This document shows positions 19,433 through 28,868 of a stretch of DNA of 64,000 bases, in pieces. The position numbers and the translations under genes were made by a program. The stretch is taken from positions 131,647 through 195,646 of the forward strand of contig NZ_JBHMFC010000074.1 in NCBI RefSeq assembly GCF_042427585.1. Direction: 5' to 3'. The first letter of the stretch is position 1; every line of letters begins with the position of its first letter. Under the pieces are notes generated by a model that ran no database searches, was not told where the DNA came from, and saw only the letters and a list, made by a program, of their open reading frames with translations. This stretch comes from Pseudalgibacter ostreae (GTDB taxonomy: Bacteria; Bacteroidota; Bacteroidia; Flavobacteriales; Flavobacteriaceae).

Positions 19433-21751
19433 TTAGTTTGTTTTATCAGACATTTCTAGAAGTAACTCCCCCCCCTTTACAATATCGCTCTGTAATATTT
19501 TGTAACCTTTAATAACTTGCTTATTAAACGCCACTTTGTTTACGTATACATTTGATGTACTGTGATTTTTTGTTTTTATTTTGAATGTATTATTTGAATA
19601 ATAATCGGGGTGAAGTTGGATGGTGATTTCTTCAAAAACAGGACTTCCTATTTGATATTCAGGATTGTTTTCTGTACCCCCATTCATTTGGAACAGTCCC
19701 ATTTTCATAAGTACGGCCAAACTCCCCATTAAACCTTGATCTTCATCGCCATTATACCCTGTAGCAGGCGATAAACCACTAAAAGCTTTGTTTATCACTT
19801 TTCTAGACCAGTATTGTGTTAAATCAAATCGCCCTAATTTATGAAACACAAAAGCTGTTTGAATGGACGGTTGATTACCATAGTTAACGGGGATACGCCT
19901 ATATTCAGGATGTAATTCTTGTGCATGCGAATTTCCAGCCGTAAAGTTTAAAGTCTCGGCTGTTATGAATTGGTTGTTTAGCTTTTCAATAGCCTTATCC
20001 GCTCCACCCATTAATCCTGCTAAGACTTGTAAATCGTGTGGAACAAACCATGTAGACTGTGCACCGTTCGCTTCAATAAATCCGTTTTCCGACTCATAAG
20101 GATCATAATTTTTTTTCCAAATGCCATCTACATTTTTTGGTCGCATCCAGCCAGATTCTTTATCGAACACGTTTTTATAGTTTTTTGAACGCTTCAAGAA
20201 ATAATTATAATCCTCTGTATGGTTCAACTTTTTGGCCAGTTGTGCCAACGTCCAGTCTTGATATGCATATTCCATGGTAAGACTCGCTCCATCTTGATGG
20301 CCGCCAAAATCACCTTCTGGAATAGGATATGGCACATAGCCTTTGTTTATATAATATTTTAAGCCTCCTCCTAGAGTGGTTTTATGTTCGTAGCCCGCTT
20401 TTTCCATAATCCCTCCAGGCATATGATTCTTCTTTAACGCCTGATATATAGGTTCTAAATCATTTTTTATTATACCCTTTTGAATGGCACTTACTATAAA
20501 TGGTGTAGACGAGGCTCCTGTCATAACATAAGTATAATTTCCGCCAGAAGGCCCTCTAGGCACTAAACCACCATCTTGGTGATACTGCATTAACGAGTGC
20601 ACAAATTCCTCCATAATATCTGGATAAACAAGTCCCCACAATGTATTTAAAGTCCATTGAGCGCCCCAAAAAGAATCGGAATTAAAATGATTAAATTTAG
20701 GCACACCGTTTAAATCTAAAGGCAATTGGCCTATTCTAAATGTTGCACCCGTATTATCTGGATAAGCACCATTAACATCGTTAATTATTCTTCTACCTTG
20801 AAGCGCATGCCATAAATCGGTATAAAACCGTCTTTGTTCTTGTTCTGAACCTCCTTTAATGGTTATTCTACCAAGCAAATGGTTCCACGCTTCTTTAGAG
20901 CGCGCTACTGTGCCCTCAAAATCCCAACCGGGCAACTCTACTTCAATATTGTTCTTAGCATTTTCTGTTGACGTATAAGATATTCCCACTTTCATGAGCA
21001 CCTTATCTATTGGCTTTTTAAAAGTGATCAAATAATTACCCGTGGTATCATCTTTCTCCAAAGCAGCTATATCTGTATTCAATTTCACACTAAAATAAAC
21101 CGTTAAAGGTTTAGGCCGTCTATGCGTGGGTTCCATTGTTACATTTCCAGAAAGCTCATTATCACTAATTTGTTCTAATTGTCCTGCAACGTTTTTACAA
21201 GGCCCCAATATTGTATTCAAATTAAAAAGCACGCCTGCATCTTCATTTTCAGGAAACACATATTGATGCAATCCAACTCTTTTTGAACTGGTTAGGGCTA
21301 CTTTAATGTTATATCGTTCTAATTCCAATGCATGGAATCCTGGCGCTATTTGCTCGTTACTATGACTGAATTTAGAATAGAAATCGTTATAAATATATGC
21401 TTTATTTGTTGCCGACACCGTTACTGGCATTACAGAGACGCCAGACATTTGCCACGCATGAATATGGCTAAACCCTTTAATAGTATCGGTTTTGTAGCGA
21501 TAACCACTTCCCCAAGCACCACCTATTTGGGTGTCTGGACTTAAGTTTACCATCCCAAAGGGCCTACTGGCCGATGAGAAAAAAAACCATCTGGAATTTT
21601 CCGTATCTAACTGTGGATATACTTTTGCCGTATAATCTAGAGCTTCTAATTTTTCCTCTTTAGCACTAGCGTTTTCTTTTTTACAGGCTACAAGTGCTAA
21701 AAACACTAAACCCATACAGATGCTGCTTTTAAAAATATGATATAGCTTCAT
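19433..21751 (-). CDS. GH92 exo-alpha-mannosidase lipoprotein
   Basis: 772 aa with a lipobox (LALVAC, C23). GH92 signatures: MVNLSPDTQIGGAWGSGYRY, GFSHIHAWQMSG, and GYNGDEDQG at about 665-673, containing the catalytic-site DEDQ. GH92 enzymes are Ca2+-dependent inverting exo-alpha-mannosidases, active on alpha-1,2, 1,3, 1,4 or 1,6 links, and include members that remove mannose next to phosphate (mannose-1-phospho-6-mannose). The ATG overlaps the stop of the upstream gene by one base, so the two are translationally coupled. A mannose-containing substrate for this PUL follows directly. Confidence 0.93.
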   Translation of the reverse strand: MKLYHIFKSSICMGLVFLALVACKKENASAKEEKLEALDYTAKVYPQLDTENSRWFFFSSASRPFGMVNLSPDTQIGGAWGSGYRYKTDTIKGFSHIHAWQMSGVSVMPVTVSATNKAYIYNDFYSKFSHSNEQIAPGFHALELERYNIKVALTSSKRVGLHQYVFPENEDAGVLFNLNTILGPCKNVAGQLEQISDNELSGNVTMEPTHRRPKPLTVYFSVKLNTDIAALEKDDTTGNYLITFKKPIDKVLMKVGISYTSTENAKNNIEVELPGWDFEGTVARSKEAWNHLLGRITIKGGSEQEQRRFYTDLWHALQGRRIINDVNGAYPDNTGATFRIGQLPLDLNGVPKFNHFNSDSFWGAQWTLNTLWGLVYPDIMEEFVHSLMQYHQDGGLVPRGPSGGNYTYVMTGASSTPFIVSAIQKGIIKNDLEPIYQALKKNHMPGGIMEKAGYEHKTTLGGGLKYYINKGYVPYPIPEGDFGGHQDGASLTMEYAYQDWTLAQLAKKLNHTEDYNYFLKRSKNYKNVFDKESGWMRPKNVDGIWKKNYDPYESENGFIEANGAQSTWFVPHDLQVLAGLMGGADKAIEKLNNQFITAETLNFTAGNSHAQELHPEYRRIPVNYGNQPSIQTAFVFHKLGRFDLTQYWSRKVINKAFSGLSPATGYNGDEDQGLMGSLAVLMKMGLFQMNGGTENNPEYQIGSPVFEEITIQLHPDYYSNNTFKIKTKNHSTSNVYVNKVAFNKQVIKGYKILQSDIVKGGELLLEMSDKTN

Positions 21752-23814
21752 TATTTTTTGTTTAAAGGAGTCAATTTTTCTAAGTTTTCCTGAATCGCCA
21801 TCAACATATCCTGCGTTGGAAACCCATTATTTTGTCTTCGGTTTTTAACAGCATACCAATCCTTCCATTTGTCATCTAAATCCCCTTCTGCTCTACGCTT
21901 GTATATGTGTTCTAGTTGTTGCTCTGCTTCGGGAATCATTTTTTTAGCACGTTCTAAAACCTGAATGTTTTTTGAGATTTCGAATTCGCGCTTTAATTTT
22001 GACATCGCATGCAGAGTGGTTTCAAAAGCAATCAAATCGGCATATAACTGTACTGGCAAGAGGATATAGGCATGGTAGAAATCGGTCTCTTCTTTTTCAT
22101 ATCCTTTTTCAGCTTCCGATAAGGCTTTTTGTATGTTTTCCCAGCATTGAGCCGTGTTTTCATAATCCCCCTTAACACGCATATAATCATACGGAATAGG
22201 CGTTTTCCCGGGTCTTCTAATAGGGGCATTCGACAAATAAGATACGGCCTCACGAATTTCCCATAAGTGCTCCACATAGCCCTTTCTACCTTTTTGAGCA
22301 TCGTGCAACCACTTCATCGAAGCTACTGCATGTGGTGCTGCATCTTCAGAGAAATAGCGAGTTGTCCAGGTTTTATAAAAACTATCGCCATTAAAGCTAT
22401 CCGGATTATCACAAACGGCGCTATAAGCTTCAAGGTTTAATAAAAAAGGTCTAAAGTTTTGCCCGTTTACCAAACAATATTTATCGGCATCAAATTGTTG
22501 AAACATTTCTTTCATAACTGTTTCTACTTTATTTGGATAAGGATTGTGAACTGTGTGGTTTAACCAATATCCGGCGTGCATGTAAGTACCAAAATCATAG
22601 CCACGCGTTGCCTCTGGCATGTATTGAAAATCTCCAAAACCATGATCAGACCATACCACAGTCCAGTCTTTCGGAGGATTAAAACCATTGTTATACATGT
22701 CCATACCATCTGAATAACAAATGGCTACTTTTATTGCCTCACTATTATAAGAGTCTACCAAGTCTCCAAAAACCTTATAAACATCGTTAAACACGTCGAT
22801 TTTAGATTCTCCACAAGTACTTTTATATTCCCAATCCCAAACTTGGTTTCTAGGTCTTAGTACAAAAATATCGGTTTTACTTAGTGGTGTTTTTTCTAAA
22901 TAATAACGCCAAGCAGCTATCCAATCTTCCTTATAGGTTGTCCAGCATTCCGCTTTGGTTTCATCCATGGGGTGAATTTGATAGCCCAATTCAAAATCTA
23001 TCTGTATTTTCATCCCCTTCAACTTCGCATAGTCGATCATTTTATCCAGATACTCTATATCAATCTGATAATCTGGTTTTAACTTTTTGTATTCCGGCCT
23101 GACATAAAATTCGGGACGCCCCAGCATATCAAAAAACTGAATTGCGTTATATTTTAAACGGACTAAAGAATTAATCATCTCGGTATAGCTTTCCCAATCG
23201 TACTCTAATAATTTACCTCTGTAGTTTGCCAATTCATCCACATCATTTTCAAAGTACACTAAAAGAGGAACTTTTGGTGGGGCTATGGTTTTTGCCGTAA
23301 AATCAAACACCGCCTCTTTCGTTTTTTTTGATGGCATTTTACCAGTCCAGTATTCCAAAGGGTCTATTCCTAAAACCTCTTTTGAGTAATCGTAAATAGC
23401 ATATTGGAGCCCCTGTAGGTCTGATCCGCCAAGCACGATAGCTTTTTGCTTATTTTTAAGGCTTGTTTTAAACCACACACCGCCTCTTGCACCAGGCACT
23501 GCAACAGATAACGCTATTTGTTCTTGTGATGCCAATTCTTTTATCAAGGTATTGGACGTTGTGGTACCTAAAACCAAAAACAGCCCTGCTTTTGGTAATC
23601 TTTCTTTTTCAGATATGATGCTCACTGGCATTCCAATAACTTTATCTAAGTCGTCTTTTAAATCGGTAACTGTACTTAATTCAACATTAGACACAGATTC
23701 CCCTACCACAAGATAGATGGTGTCCCTTTTAGTATTTGAACATGAAAACAGAAAAAAAAGCCCTGCTATAAGACTGCACAACAATATTTCTTTCTTAATA
23801 TATTTTTTTGACAT
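21751..23814 (-). CDS. Putative glycoside hydrolase, GH115/GH67-like, unassigned
   Basis: 687 aa from the ATG at 23814, chosen because it starts a clean lipoprotein signal (LFFLFSC, C25). An upstream in-frame ATG at 23871 would add 19 residues. The N-terminal 170 residues resemble the alpha/beta domain shared by GH67, GH84 and GH115 (IVLGGSDLQGLQYAIYDYSK, then GIDPLEYWTGKMP). A central TIM-barrel-like region carries acidic and aromatic segments (FELGYQIHPMDE, WDWEYKSTCGE, VVWSDHGFGDFQYMPEA), and the C-terminus is helical. The expected canonical GH115 motifs were not found, so alpha-glucuronidase activity is only a guess. It is the third gene of the PUL operon, between SusD and GH92, and probably removes an acidic or terminal sugar. 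Confidence 0.6.
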   Translation of the reverse strand: MSKKYIKKEILLCSLIAGLFFLFSCSNTKRDTIYLVVGESVSNVELSTVTDLKDDLDKVIGMPVSIISEKERLPKAGLFLVLGTTTSNTLIKELASQEQIALSVAVPGARGGVWFKTSLKNKQKAIVLGGSDLQGLQYAIYDYSKEVLGIDPLEYWTGKMPSKKTKEAVFDFTAKTIAPPKVPLLVYFENDVDELANYRGKLLEYDWESYTEMINSLVRLKYNAIQFFDMLGRPEFYVRPEYKKLKPDYQIDIEYLDKMIDYAKLKGMKIQIDFELGYQIHPMDETKAECWTTYKEDWIAAWRYYLEKTPLSKTDIFVLRPRNQVWDWEYKSTCGESKIDVFNDVYKVFGDLVDSYNSEAIKVAICYSDGMDMYNNGFNPPKDWTVVWSDHGFGDFQYMPEATRGYDFGTYMHAGYWLNHTVHNPYPNKVETVMKEMFQQFDADKYCLVNGQNFRPFLLNLEAYSAVCDNPDSFNGDSFYKTWTTRYFSEDAAPHAVASMKWLHDAQKGRKGYVEHLWEIREAVSYLSNAPIRRPGKTPIPYDYMRVKGDYENTAQCWENIQKALSEAEKGYEKEETDFYHAYILLPVQLYADLIAFETTLHAMSKLKREFEISKNIQVLERAKKMIPEAEQQLEHIYKRRAEGDLDDKWKDWYAVKNRRQNNGFPTQDMLMAIQENLEKLTPLNKK

Positions 23815-23890
23815 TGAAAACAATCTTTTATTTAAAAAAATAGGCAGACATATACTCGCCTGCCTATACAAACTAACTAAATCTCAGCTA

Positions 23891-25525
23891 TTAATATTTA
23901 GGGTTTTGTGTCATAGTACTTGGAGAAATTTCTATTTCTTTTATTGGAATGGGACGCAACAAATGCTTAGAAGCATCAAACGCACCGTGATCTGCATAAT
24001 GAGGATTGTAAATTAAACGTTGCTCCAATTTCCCCATACGCTTTAATACAGCCCATCTATTCGCTTCGCCAATTAACTCTAAAGCCCGCTCTACCAATAT
24101 CACATCTAAGTCTATAGACGTATAATGGTTTGCAACCCCTGTTGCGCGTTCTCTCACTCTATTTAAGTGAAACAGAGCTTGCGCAGTATTTCCTGCACCT
24201 AAGAAAGCTTCTGCGGCGATTAGGTGGGTTTCGGCAATCCTGAAAATAAAGGTGTCTCGAGCGCCACTCCCTTCTGCAGAAAAAATCTCATCATCAAATT
24301 TTTTCATGATTGGAAAGTTTGTAAATGCAGGGTTTAAAGAATATTTATAATTAACACCTGCAATATCATCCGGCACTCCATATAAATATTGATCGGGTTG
24401 ATACACCCAATAACGCTCTAATCGTTCTTTTAATTCTGTCGCATCTAAAGCGTTTTTCGGAAAGTAAATCAAGGTATCACCAGGGTTGATAACATCTGTA
24501 CCCAAAGCACTTTTTTCATCGGCCATAATGGTTCTGTGTATGGTCACATCTTCTCTGGAATCGTTATCGGCAAACAAGGAATAAAAATAAGGCGTTGGCA
24601 TTAAGCTATTCCCTTTGGTGCCATAAGGATTTGATCGACTTACACCGGGCAAATCGAAAACTTGATACATAAATAGCGAGTGCTTGGTATTGCCTCTATC
24701 TTCTGAGAAACCAGTATTACCCCATTGTGCTGCAAAAAGAACCTCGTCATTGACTTGATTATCGTAAGCAAAAACCTTTTCAAAAGACTGACTTCTTATG
24801 TCGTAAGATCCTATAGCTGCTATGGCTAAATCGGCAGACGTTTGAAAGTCTGTGTTTTTCGCATAGTCTTTATACGCTCTGGTTAAATAGACTTCAGATA
24901 AAATGTGCTGTGCTGCACGTTTAGATAAGCGCCCTGTTTCTGGAGTATCCTTCAAATCGGGTATGGCAGCTTCTAATTCTTCAATAATTAAAGCATAAGT
25001 AGCTTCTTCTGTCGATCTTTTATAATCATTTCGAATACTTTGTGGTTCCTCTAAGTTAAGTACAACGCCTCCAAATTGTTGTGCTAAATTAAAAAACGCC
25101 AAAGCTCTTAACGCTCTTGCTTGAGCAACACCATAGGCTTTCTCGGCCATTTTCCCTGCACTCCAACCAATTTGATTTTGATACCTATTAAGAGCCGTAT
25201 TTGCTTTTGATATTACGGAATAATTAGCATTCCACACACCATTAGTTTCCGAGGCATTAAAGCTCACGTAATCATTGGAACTGGAGGTAGAAAATATTTC
25301 GTTTTGAGTGGTAAAAATATCAGTCCCTTCAAATTTATAGCCATAATTTTTATAGACACTTCTATTGGCTGCATAAAGCCCCACAATTAATTGGTCGGCA
25401 TTACTTTCATCAAGAAAGTTCTCACTGGTTATTTGTGTATATATTTCCTCTTCTAAATAGCTATTACAGCTACTGAACAGGAGTGTAACACCCACTGCCG
25501 CTATTATATTTTTTATAGTTTTCAT
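23891..25525 (-). CDS. SusD/RagB-like glycan-binding lipoprotein
   Basis: 544 aa with a lipobox (LLFSSC, C20). The SusD fold is shown by the N-terminal segment ENFLDESNADQLIVGLY, helical TPR-like repeats (RALRALAFFNLAQQFGGV) and the C-terminal block NRVRERATGV, RALELIGEANRW and LRPIPIKEIE. SusD proteins cap the SusC channel at the cell surface and bind the target oligosaccharide. It follows susC by 19 nt and precedes the GH115-like gene by 76 nt. It has enough sequence to be used as a substrate-specific marker of this PUL. Confidence 0.95.
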   Translation of the reverse strand: MKTIKNIIAAVGVTLLFSSCNSYLEEEIYTQITSENFLDESNADQLIVGLYAANRSVYKNYGYKFEGTDIFTTQNEIFSTSSSNDYVSFNASETNGVWNANYSVISKANTALNRYQNQIGWSAGKMAEKAYGVAQARALRALAFFNLAQQFGGVVLNLEEPQSIRNDYKRSTEEATYALIIEELEAAIPDLKDTPETGRLSKRAAQHILSEVYLTRAYKDYAKNTDFQTSADLAIAAIGSYDIRSQSFEKVFAYDNQVNDEVLFAAQWGNTGFSEDRGNTKHSLFMYQVFDLPGVSRSNPYGTKGNSLMPTPYFYSLFADNDSREDVTIHRTIMADEKSALGTDVINPGDTLIYFPKNALDATELKERLERYWVYQPDQYLYGVPDDIAGVNYKYSLNPAFTNFPIMKKFDDEIFSAEGSGARDTFIFRIAETHLIAAEAFLGAGNTAQALFHLNRVRERATGVANHYTSIDLDVILVERALELIGEANRWAVLKRMGKLEQRLIYNPHYADHGAFDASKHLLRPIPIKEIEISPSTMTQNPKY

Positions 25526-25544
25526 CTTTAGTATAATTTAAAAA

Positions 25545-28500
25545 TTAGTAAGATAACTTAAGCCCAAATAAAACGGTTTTAGTTAAGTAACTTGCGTTAT
25601 AAGAATTTTGCAATCCTGTTTCTGGGTCTGGCCCTTTATAATCGGTAAATGTGAATGGATTTTGTATATCTAAAGACAGTCTCAAACTAGACATCTTTAA
25701 CTTTTCCAATATACTATCAGGAAATTGATAACCTAAACCTATATTGCCAATTTTAACAAAACTTAAATCTTCGTAGTACCATTCTCCTGGATGCCCATAT
25801 TCTGGAGCAGGATATTTTGCATCTGGGTTATTTGGTGTCCAATAATCTAATTTTATTTTATTGAATGTAGCATCATCTCCGTTATACGGTGCAAAATGAG
25901 AGTAAAACTCGGAGTGCCCATAAACGCCTTGTCTGGTATACACTTGAATGGAAAGGTCTAAATTTTTATAAGTAAACGTATTCGTCATTCCACCAATCCA
26001 ATCAGGAGAAACAGAGCCTAAAACTTTTTTATCTTCAGCGCCTATCGTGCCACTGTTGTCCACATCTGCATATTTGTATTGCCCAGGAAAGGCTCCATAA
26101 ACAGCTGCCTCCGCAACCTCATCCAGCTGCCAAATACCTTCAACTTCATAACTATAAATAGCATCAACGGGTTGCCCTACCTGTAATACCCCATGGGTTC
26201 CATATGTTTCTTTATCCAAATCGCCATCTAATTTTAAAATCTGGTTTTTATTTTTAGCGAAGTTGATGCTGGTTGCCCATTTAAAATCTTCAGTTTGAAC
26301 ATTTACAGTGTTTAAAGTCACCTCAATTCCCTTGTTCTCCACAGATCCATAATTTCCTATTGCAGAGCTATAGCCAGAAATATTGGATAAGGTTCTCTCT
26401 AATATAGCGCCTTCCGTTTTCTTTCTATACAGTTCTAAATTTAATCGAATTCTATTTTTTAAAACCCCTAGATCTAAACCAACATTAACTTCTTTTGAGC
26501 GCTCCCATGTTAAGCTGTAATTTGGCAAGCCGTTTACATCTACTCCATTGGTATGAATGTTTCCAAATACATAATCGGCACCTCCTAGAAAGGCCAATGT
26601 ATCATAAGCACTTACAGAACTATCGCTCCCAGACTCGCCATAACTCAAGCGCAGTTTTAAATTACTTAACCAATCGGCCTCTTGCAAAAAAGTTTCATCA
26701 CTTGCTTTCCATGCAAATGCAGCCGAAGGGAAAAAGGCCCATTTATTATTTACGGCCAGTCTTGACGATCCATCATACCTACCCGTAAACGTAAATAAGT
26801 ACTTATCTAAAATACTATAGTTTACACGCGCCGCAAAAGACGACAAGGTTTCTTTTATATAGTTTGTGCTATATTGCCTTACATCTAAGCCCGCAGATGT
26901 ATTGTAATACAAGTAAGCATCCGTATCAAAATCCCTTGTTTCTATATCACTCCATTCCAATTGATTGTAATATATTGAAGAAATCAATGTTGCTTTTAAA
27001 TTTTGATCTTCAGTAATATCGAAATCAAAATCTAATATATTGTCCCAGGTATAAGATGTTTTAAAAGAAGCATCGTAGTGTGACTGAATTCGCTCTGGCT
27101 CATTTCGAGAAGATTTTGTGTATAGCCCTCGGAACTCTCCAAATCTGGTGTTTTTCAAGTTAGGAGCAAATTGTGTTTTAAAACTCATCCATTCTGTAGC
27201 CTTGAAATTTAAAAACACATTGGCTATAACGTCCAAAGATTTAGTGTTTGTTTTCCAAGCCCCATCTGCATCATAATAGGGGTTTGTAAAACGTTTATCT
27301 TGGTCGTCTGGAAACAATATAACGTTTCCATCAGAATCGAAAGAATTAACGGTTGGCGCTAAACGCAAGGTACTTCTAAACAATTCTCTACTGCCTTCTT
27401 CGCGTTCTGATAACGCTAAATATGTTTTAAGCCCCACAGTAAACTTATCGGAAACTTTTTTAGATAATGATGCACTTAAATTATAACGCTCATATCCTTC
27501 TATGCCCACAACCCCTTCATCACTTAAATACCCCACTCCACCGTTATAGGTTAATCCGTCACTGCCTCCAGACATGCCCACATTGTGGCTCGTTTGGATT
27601 CCAGCATGTTGATAATCTCCAGCCCAATCTGTATAACGTCTATTAGCCACATTATCAGCCTCTTCATTACTGCTTTTTATCTCTCTTGAAATATCAACCG
27701 CTAAATTATTATAATCTTCAACGGTAGGTGTATAACCATTGTTAAAAAGCCCTTTCCAAGCGGTGCTTCTTAAAGCCTTATCAACAAAATCTACATACTC
27801 GTCCCCATTGTACACATCTGGCGCATTGGTTGCAGATCGCACCCCCAATGTAGCTTCATAAGTAAATACCGTTTTTCCTTCAATACCATTTTTAGTGGTA
27901 ATAATAACCACACCATTTGCTCCTCTAGATCCATAAATGGCTGTTGCAGAAGCATCCTTCAATATATCCATTTGTTGAATATCTGCTGGATTTAAAATGT
28001 TTATGTCATCAAAAAACACACCATCCACCACATATAAAGGTTTTGAAAGATCATCGTCTGTACTATCACTAATACCGTCGCGTCCAGCATCTGTGTTTTT
28101 TATAACCGTATTTCCTCTAATGTCTATAGATAATGGCGCTCCTGGCTTATTGCTTAAAGCTCGAACATCAACACCGGCAATTCGGCCTTGTAAGGCTTGG
28201 CCAATATCGGTTTTCTTTTGTTCGGTAAGCGCTTTAGCATCTAAAGACTCAACTGCCCCTGTTAAGTCTGTTCTTTTTACAGAGCCATACCCTATCACGA
28301 CCACTTCGTCAAGTTCAGAAGCATCTTCCTTTAGTTTTACATTAAAAGGCAATTGTCCTTTATAAGTAATCTCCATGGTTTGATACCCAAGATAAGAGAA
28401 TACTAAAACATCCCCTTGCTTGGTGGCAATCTGATAATTTCCGTCAAAATCTGTAGCGGCCCCAATGGAGGTTCCTTTAACAAGAACATTCACTCCTGGA

Positions 28501-28610
28501 ATCGGCATATTCTGGCTATCTGTAACCATACCCGAAACCTTGGCTTGCGCCCAAGAGGTATTTGCATAACCTATTAAAAAGGCTATTAGTAAGAGTTTAA
28601 TTTTTTCCAT
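25545..28610 (-). CDS. SusC-like TonB-dependent receptor
   Basis: 1021 aa with a signal peptide (cleavage near WAQA). A carboxypeptidase-regulatory-like domain (about 23-100: GVNVLVKGTSIG, DFDGNYQ) is followed by the TonB-box region (LDEVVVIGYG), the plug (LYVVDGVFFDD, then DASATAIYGSRGANG) and a 22-strand beta-barrel ending in FGLKLSY with a terminal aromatic residue. It imports the oligosaccharide bound by the SusD encoded next to it, using TonB energy. It is the first gene of the minus PUL operon, directly downstream of the TCCAT repeat pair. Confidence 0.96.
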   Translation of the reverse strand: MEKIKLLLIAFLIGYANTSWAQAKVSGMVTDSQNMPIPGVNVLVKGTSIGAATDFDGNYQIATKQGDVLVFSYLGYQTMEITYKGQLPFNVKLKEDASELDEVVVIGYGSVKRTDLTGAVESLDAKALTEQKKTDIGQALQGRIAGVDVRALSNKPGAPLSIDIRGNTVIKNTDAGRDGISDSTDDDLSKPLYVVDGVFFDDINILNPADIQQMDILKDASATAIYGSRGANGVVIITTKNGIEGKTVFTYEATLGVRSATNAPDVYNGDEYVDFVDKALRSTAWKGLFNNGYTPTVEDYNNLAVDISREIKSSNEEADNVANRRYTDWAGDYQHAGIQTSHNVGMSGGSDGLTYNGGVGYLSDEGVVGIEGYERYNLSASLSKKVSDKFTVGLKTYLALSEREEGSRELFRSTLRLAPTVNSFDSDGNVILFPDDQDKRFTNPYYDADGAWKTNTKSLDVIANVFLNFKATEWMSFKTQFAPNLKNTRFGEFRGLYTKSSRNEPERIQSHYDASFKTSYTWDNILDFDFDITEDQNLKATLISSIYYNQLEWSDIETRDFDTDAYLYYNTSAGLDVRQYSTNYIKETLSSFAARVNYSILDKYLFTFTGRYDGSSRLAVNNKWAFFPSAAFAWKASDETFLQEADWLSNLKLRLSYGESGSDSSVSAYDTLAFLGGADYVFGNIHTNGVDVNGLPNYSLTWERSKEVNVGLDLGVLKNRIRLNLELYRKKTEGAILERTLSNISGYSSAIGNYGSVENKGIEVTLNTVNVQTEDFKWATSINFAKNKNQILKLDGDLDKETYGTHGVLQVGQPVDAIYSYEVEGIWQLDEVAEAAVYGAFPGQYKYADVDNSGTIGAEDKKVLGSVSPDWIGGMTNTFTYKNLDLSIQVYTRQGVYGHSEFYSHFAPYNGDDATFNKIKLDYWTPNNPDAKYPAPEYGHPGEWYYEDLSFVKIGNIGLGYQFPDSILEKLKMSSLRLSLDIQNPFTFTDYKGPDPETGLQNSYNASYLTKTVLFGLKLSY

Positions 28611-28636
28611 ATCGTTATATGTTTAGTTAATGACTT

Positions 28637-28691
28637 GCAAGCTATCCTTAAAGTTTTGTTAAAGGATGGACGATTTAATTCAAAAGATGGA
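28637..28691 (-). promoter_or_regulatory. Candidate HTCS operator and promoter of susCD operon
   Basis: On the minus strand TCCAT occurs at 28691-28687 and 28670-28666 (period 21 bp, each followed by a C/T-T-T run). Exactly 21 nt separate the proximal repeat from a -7-like TAGCTTGC (28644-28637). The layout mirrors that on the opposite strand upstream of the DUF1080 operon. Direct repeats just upstream of a weak -7 box fit binding by the AraC-type domain of an HTCS activator. Confidence 0.55.
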
Positions 28692-28786
28692 TAAAATCAT
28701 CAATTAACAATCTTCCTCAAAAAAAACAAAAAGGAAACGAACAGACAAACGACACAGACATTATTCAAAAAAAAGCAACCGAAAAG

Positions 28787-28841
28787 TCCATGTGTTTGCA
28801 TAACTTGTCCATTCAAAAAAATAAATAAAATTTTATCTTAG
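28787..28841 (+). promoter_or_regulatory. Candidate HTCS operator and promoter of DUF1080-GH78 operon
   Basis: TCCAT lies at 28787-28791 and 28808-28812 (21-bp period, both preceded by G). After 21 nt comes the -7-like TATCTTAG (28834-28841), about 28 nt before the ATG at 28869. Repeat period and distance to the -7 box equal those of the divergent susCD promoter, so both operons are probably switched by the same regulator. Confidence 0.55.
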
Positions 28842-28868
28842 CGAATCATAAACTAAAACTAAACCCAC

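Noticed and set aside
21751..23814. Firm call of GH115 alpha-glucuronidase
   Set aside because: Only the N-terminal fold resembles GH115; the expected GH115 catalytic motifs were not found.
27997..28365. 122-aa plus-strand open frame near susC start
   Set aside because: Antisense to the conserved SusC N-terminus; no support.
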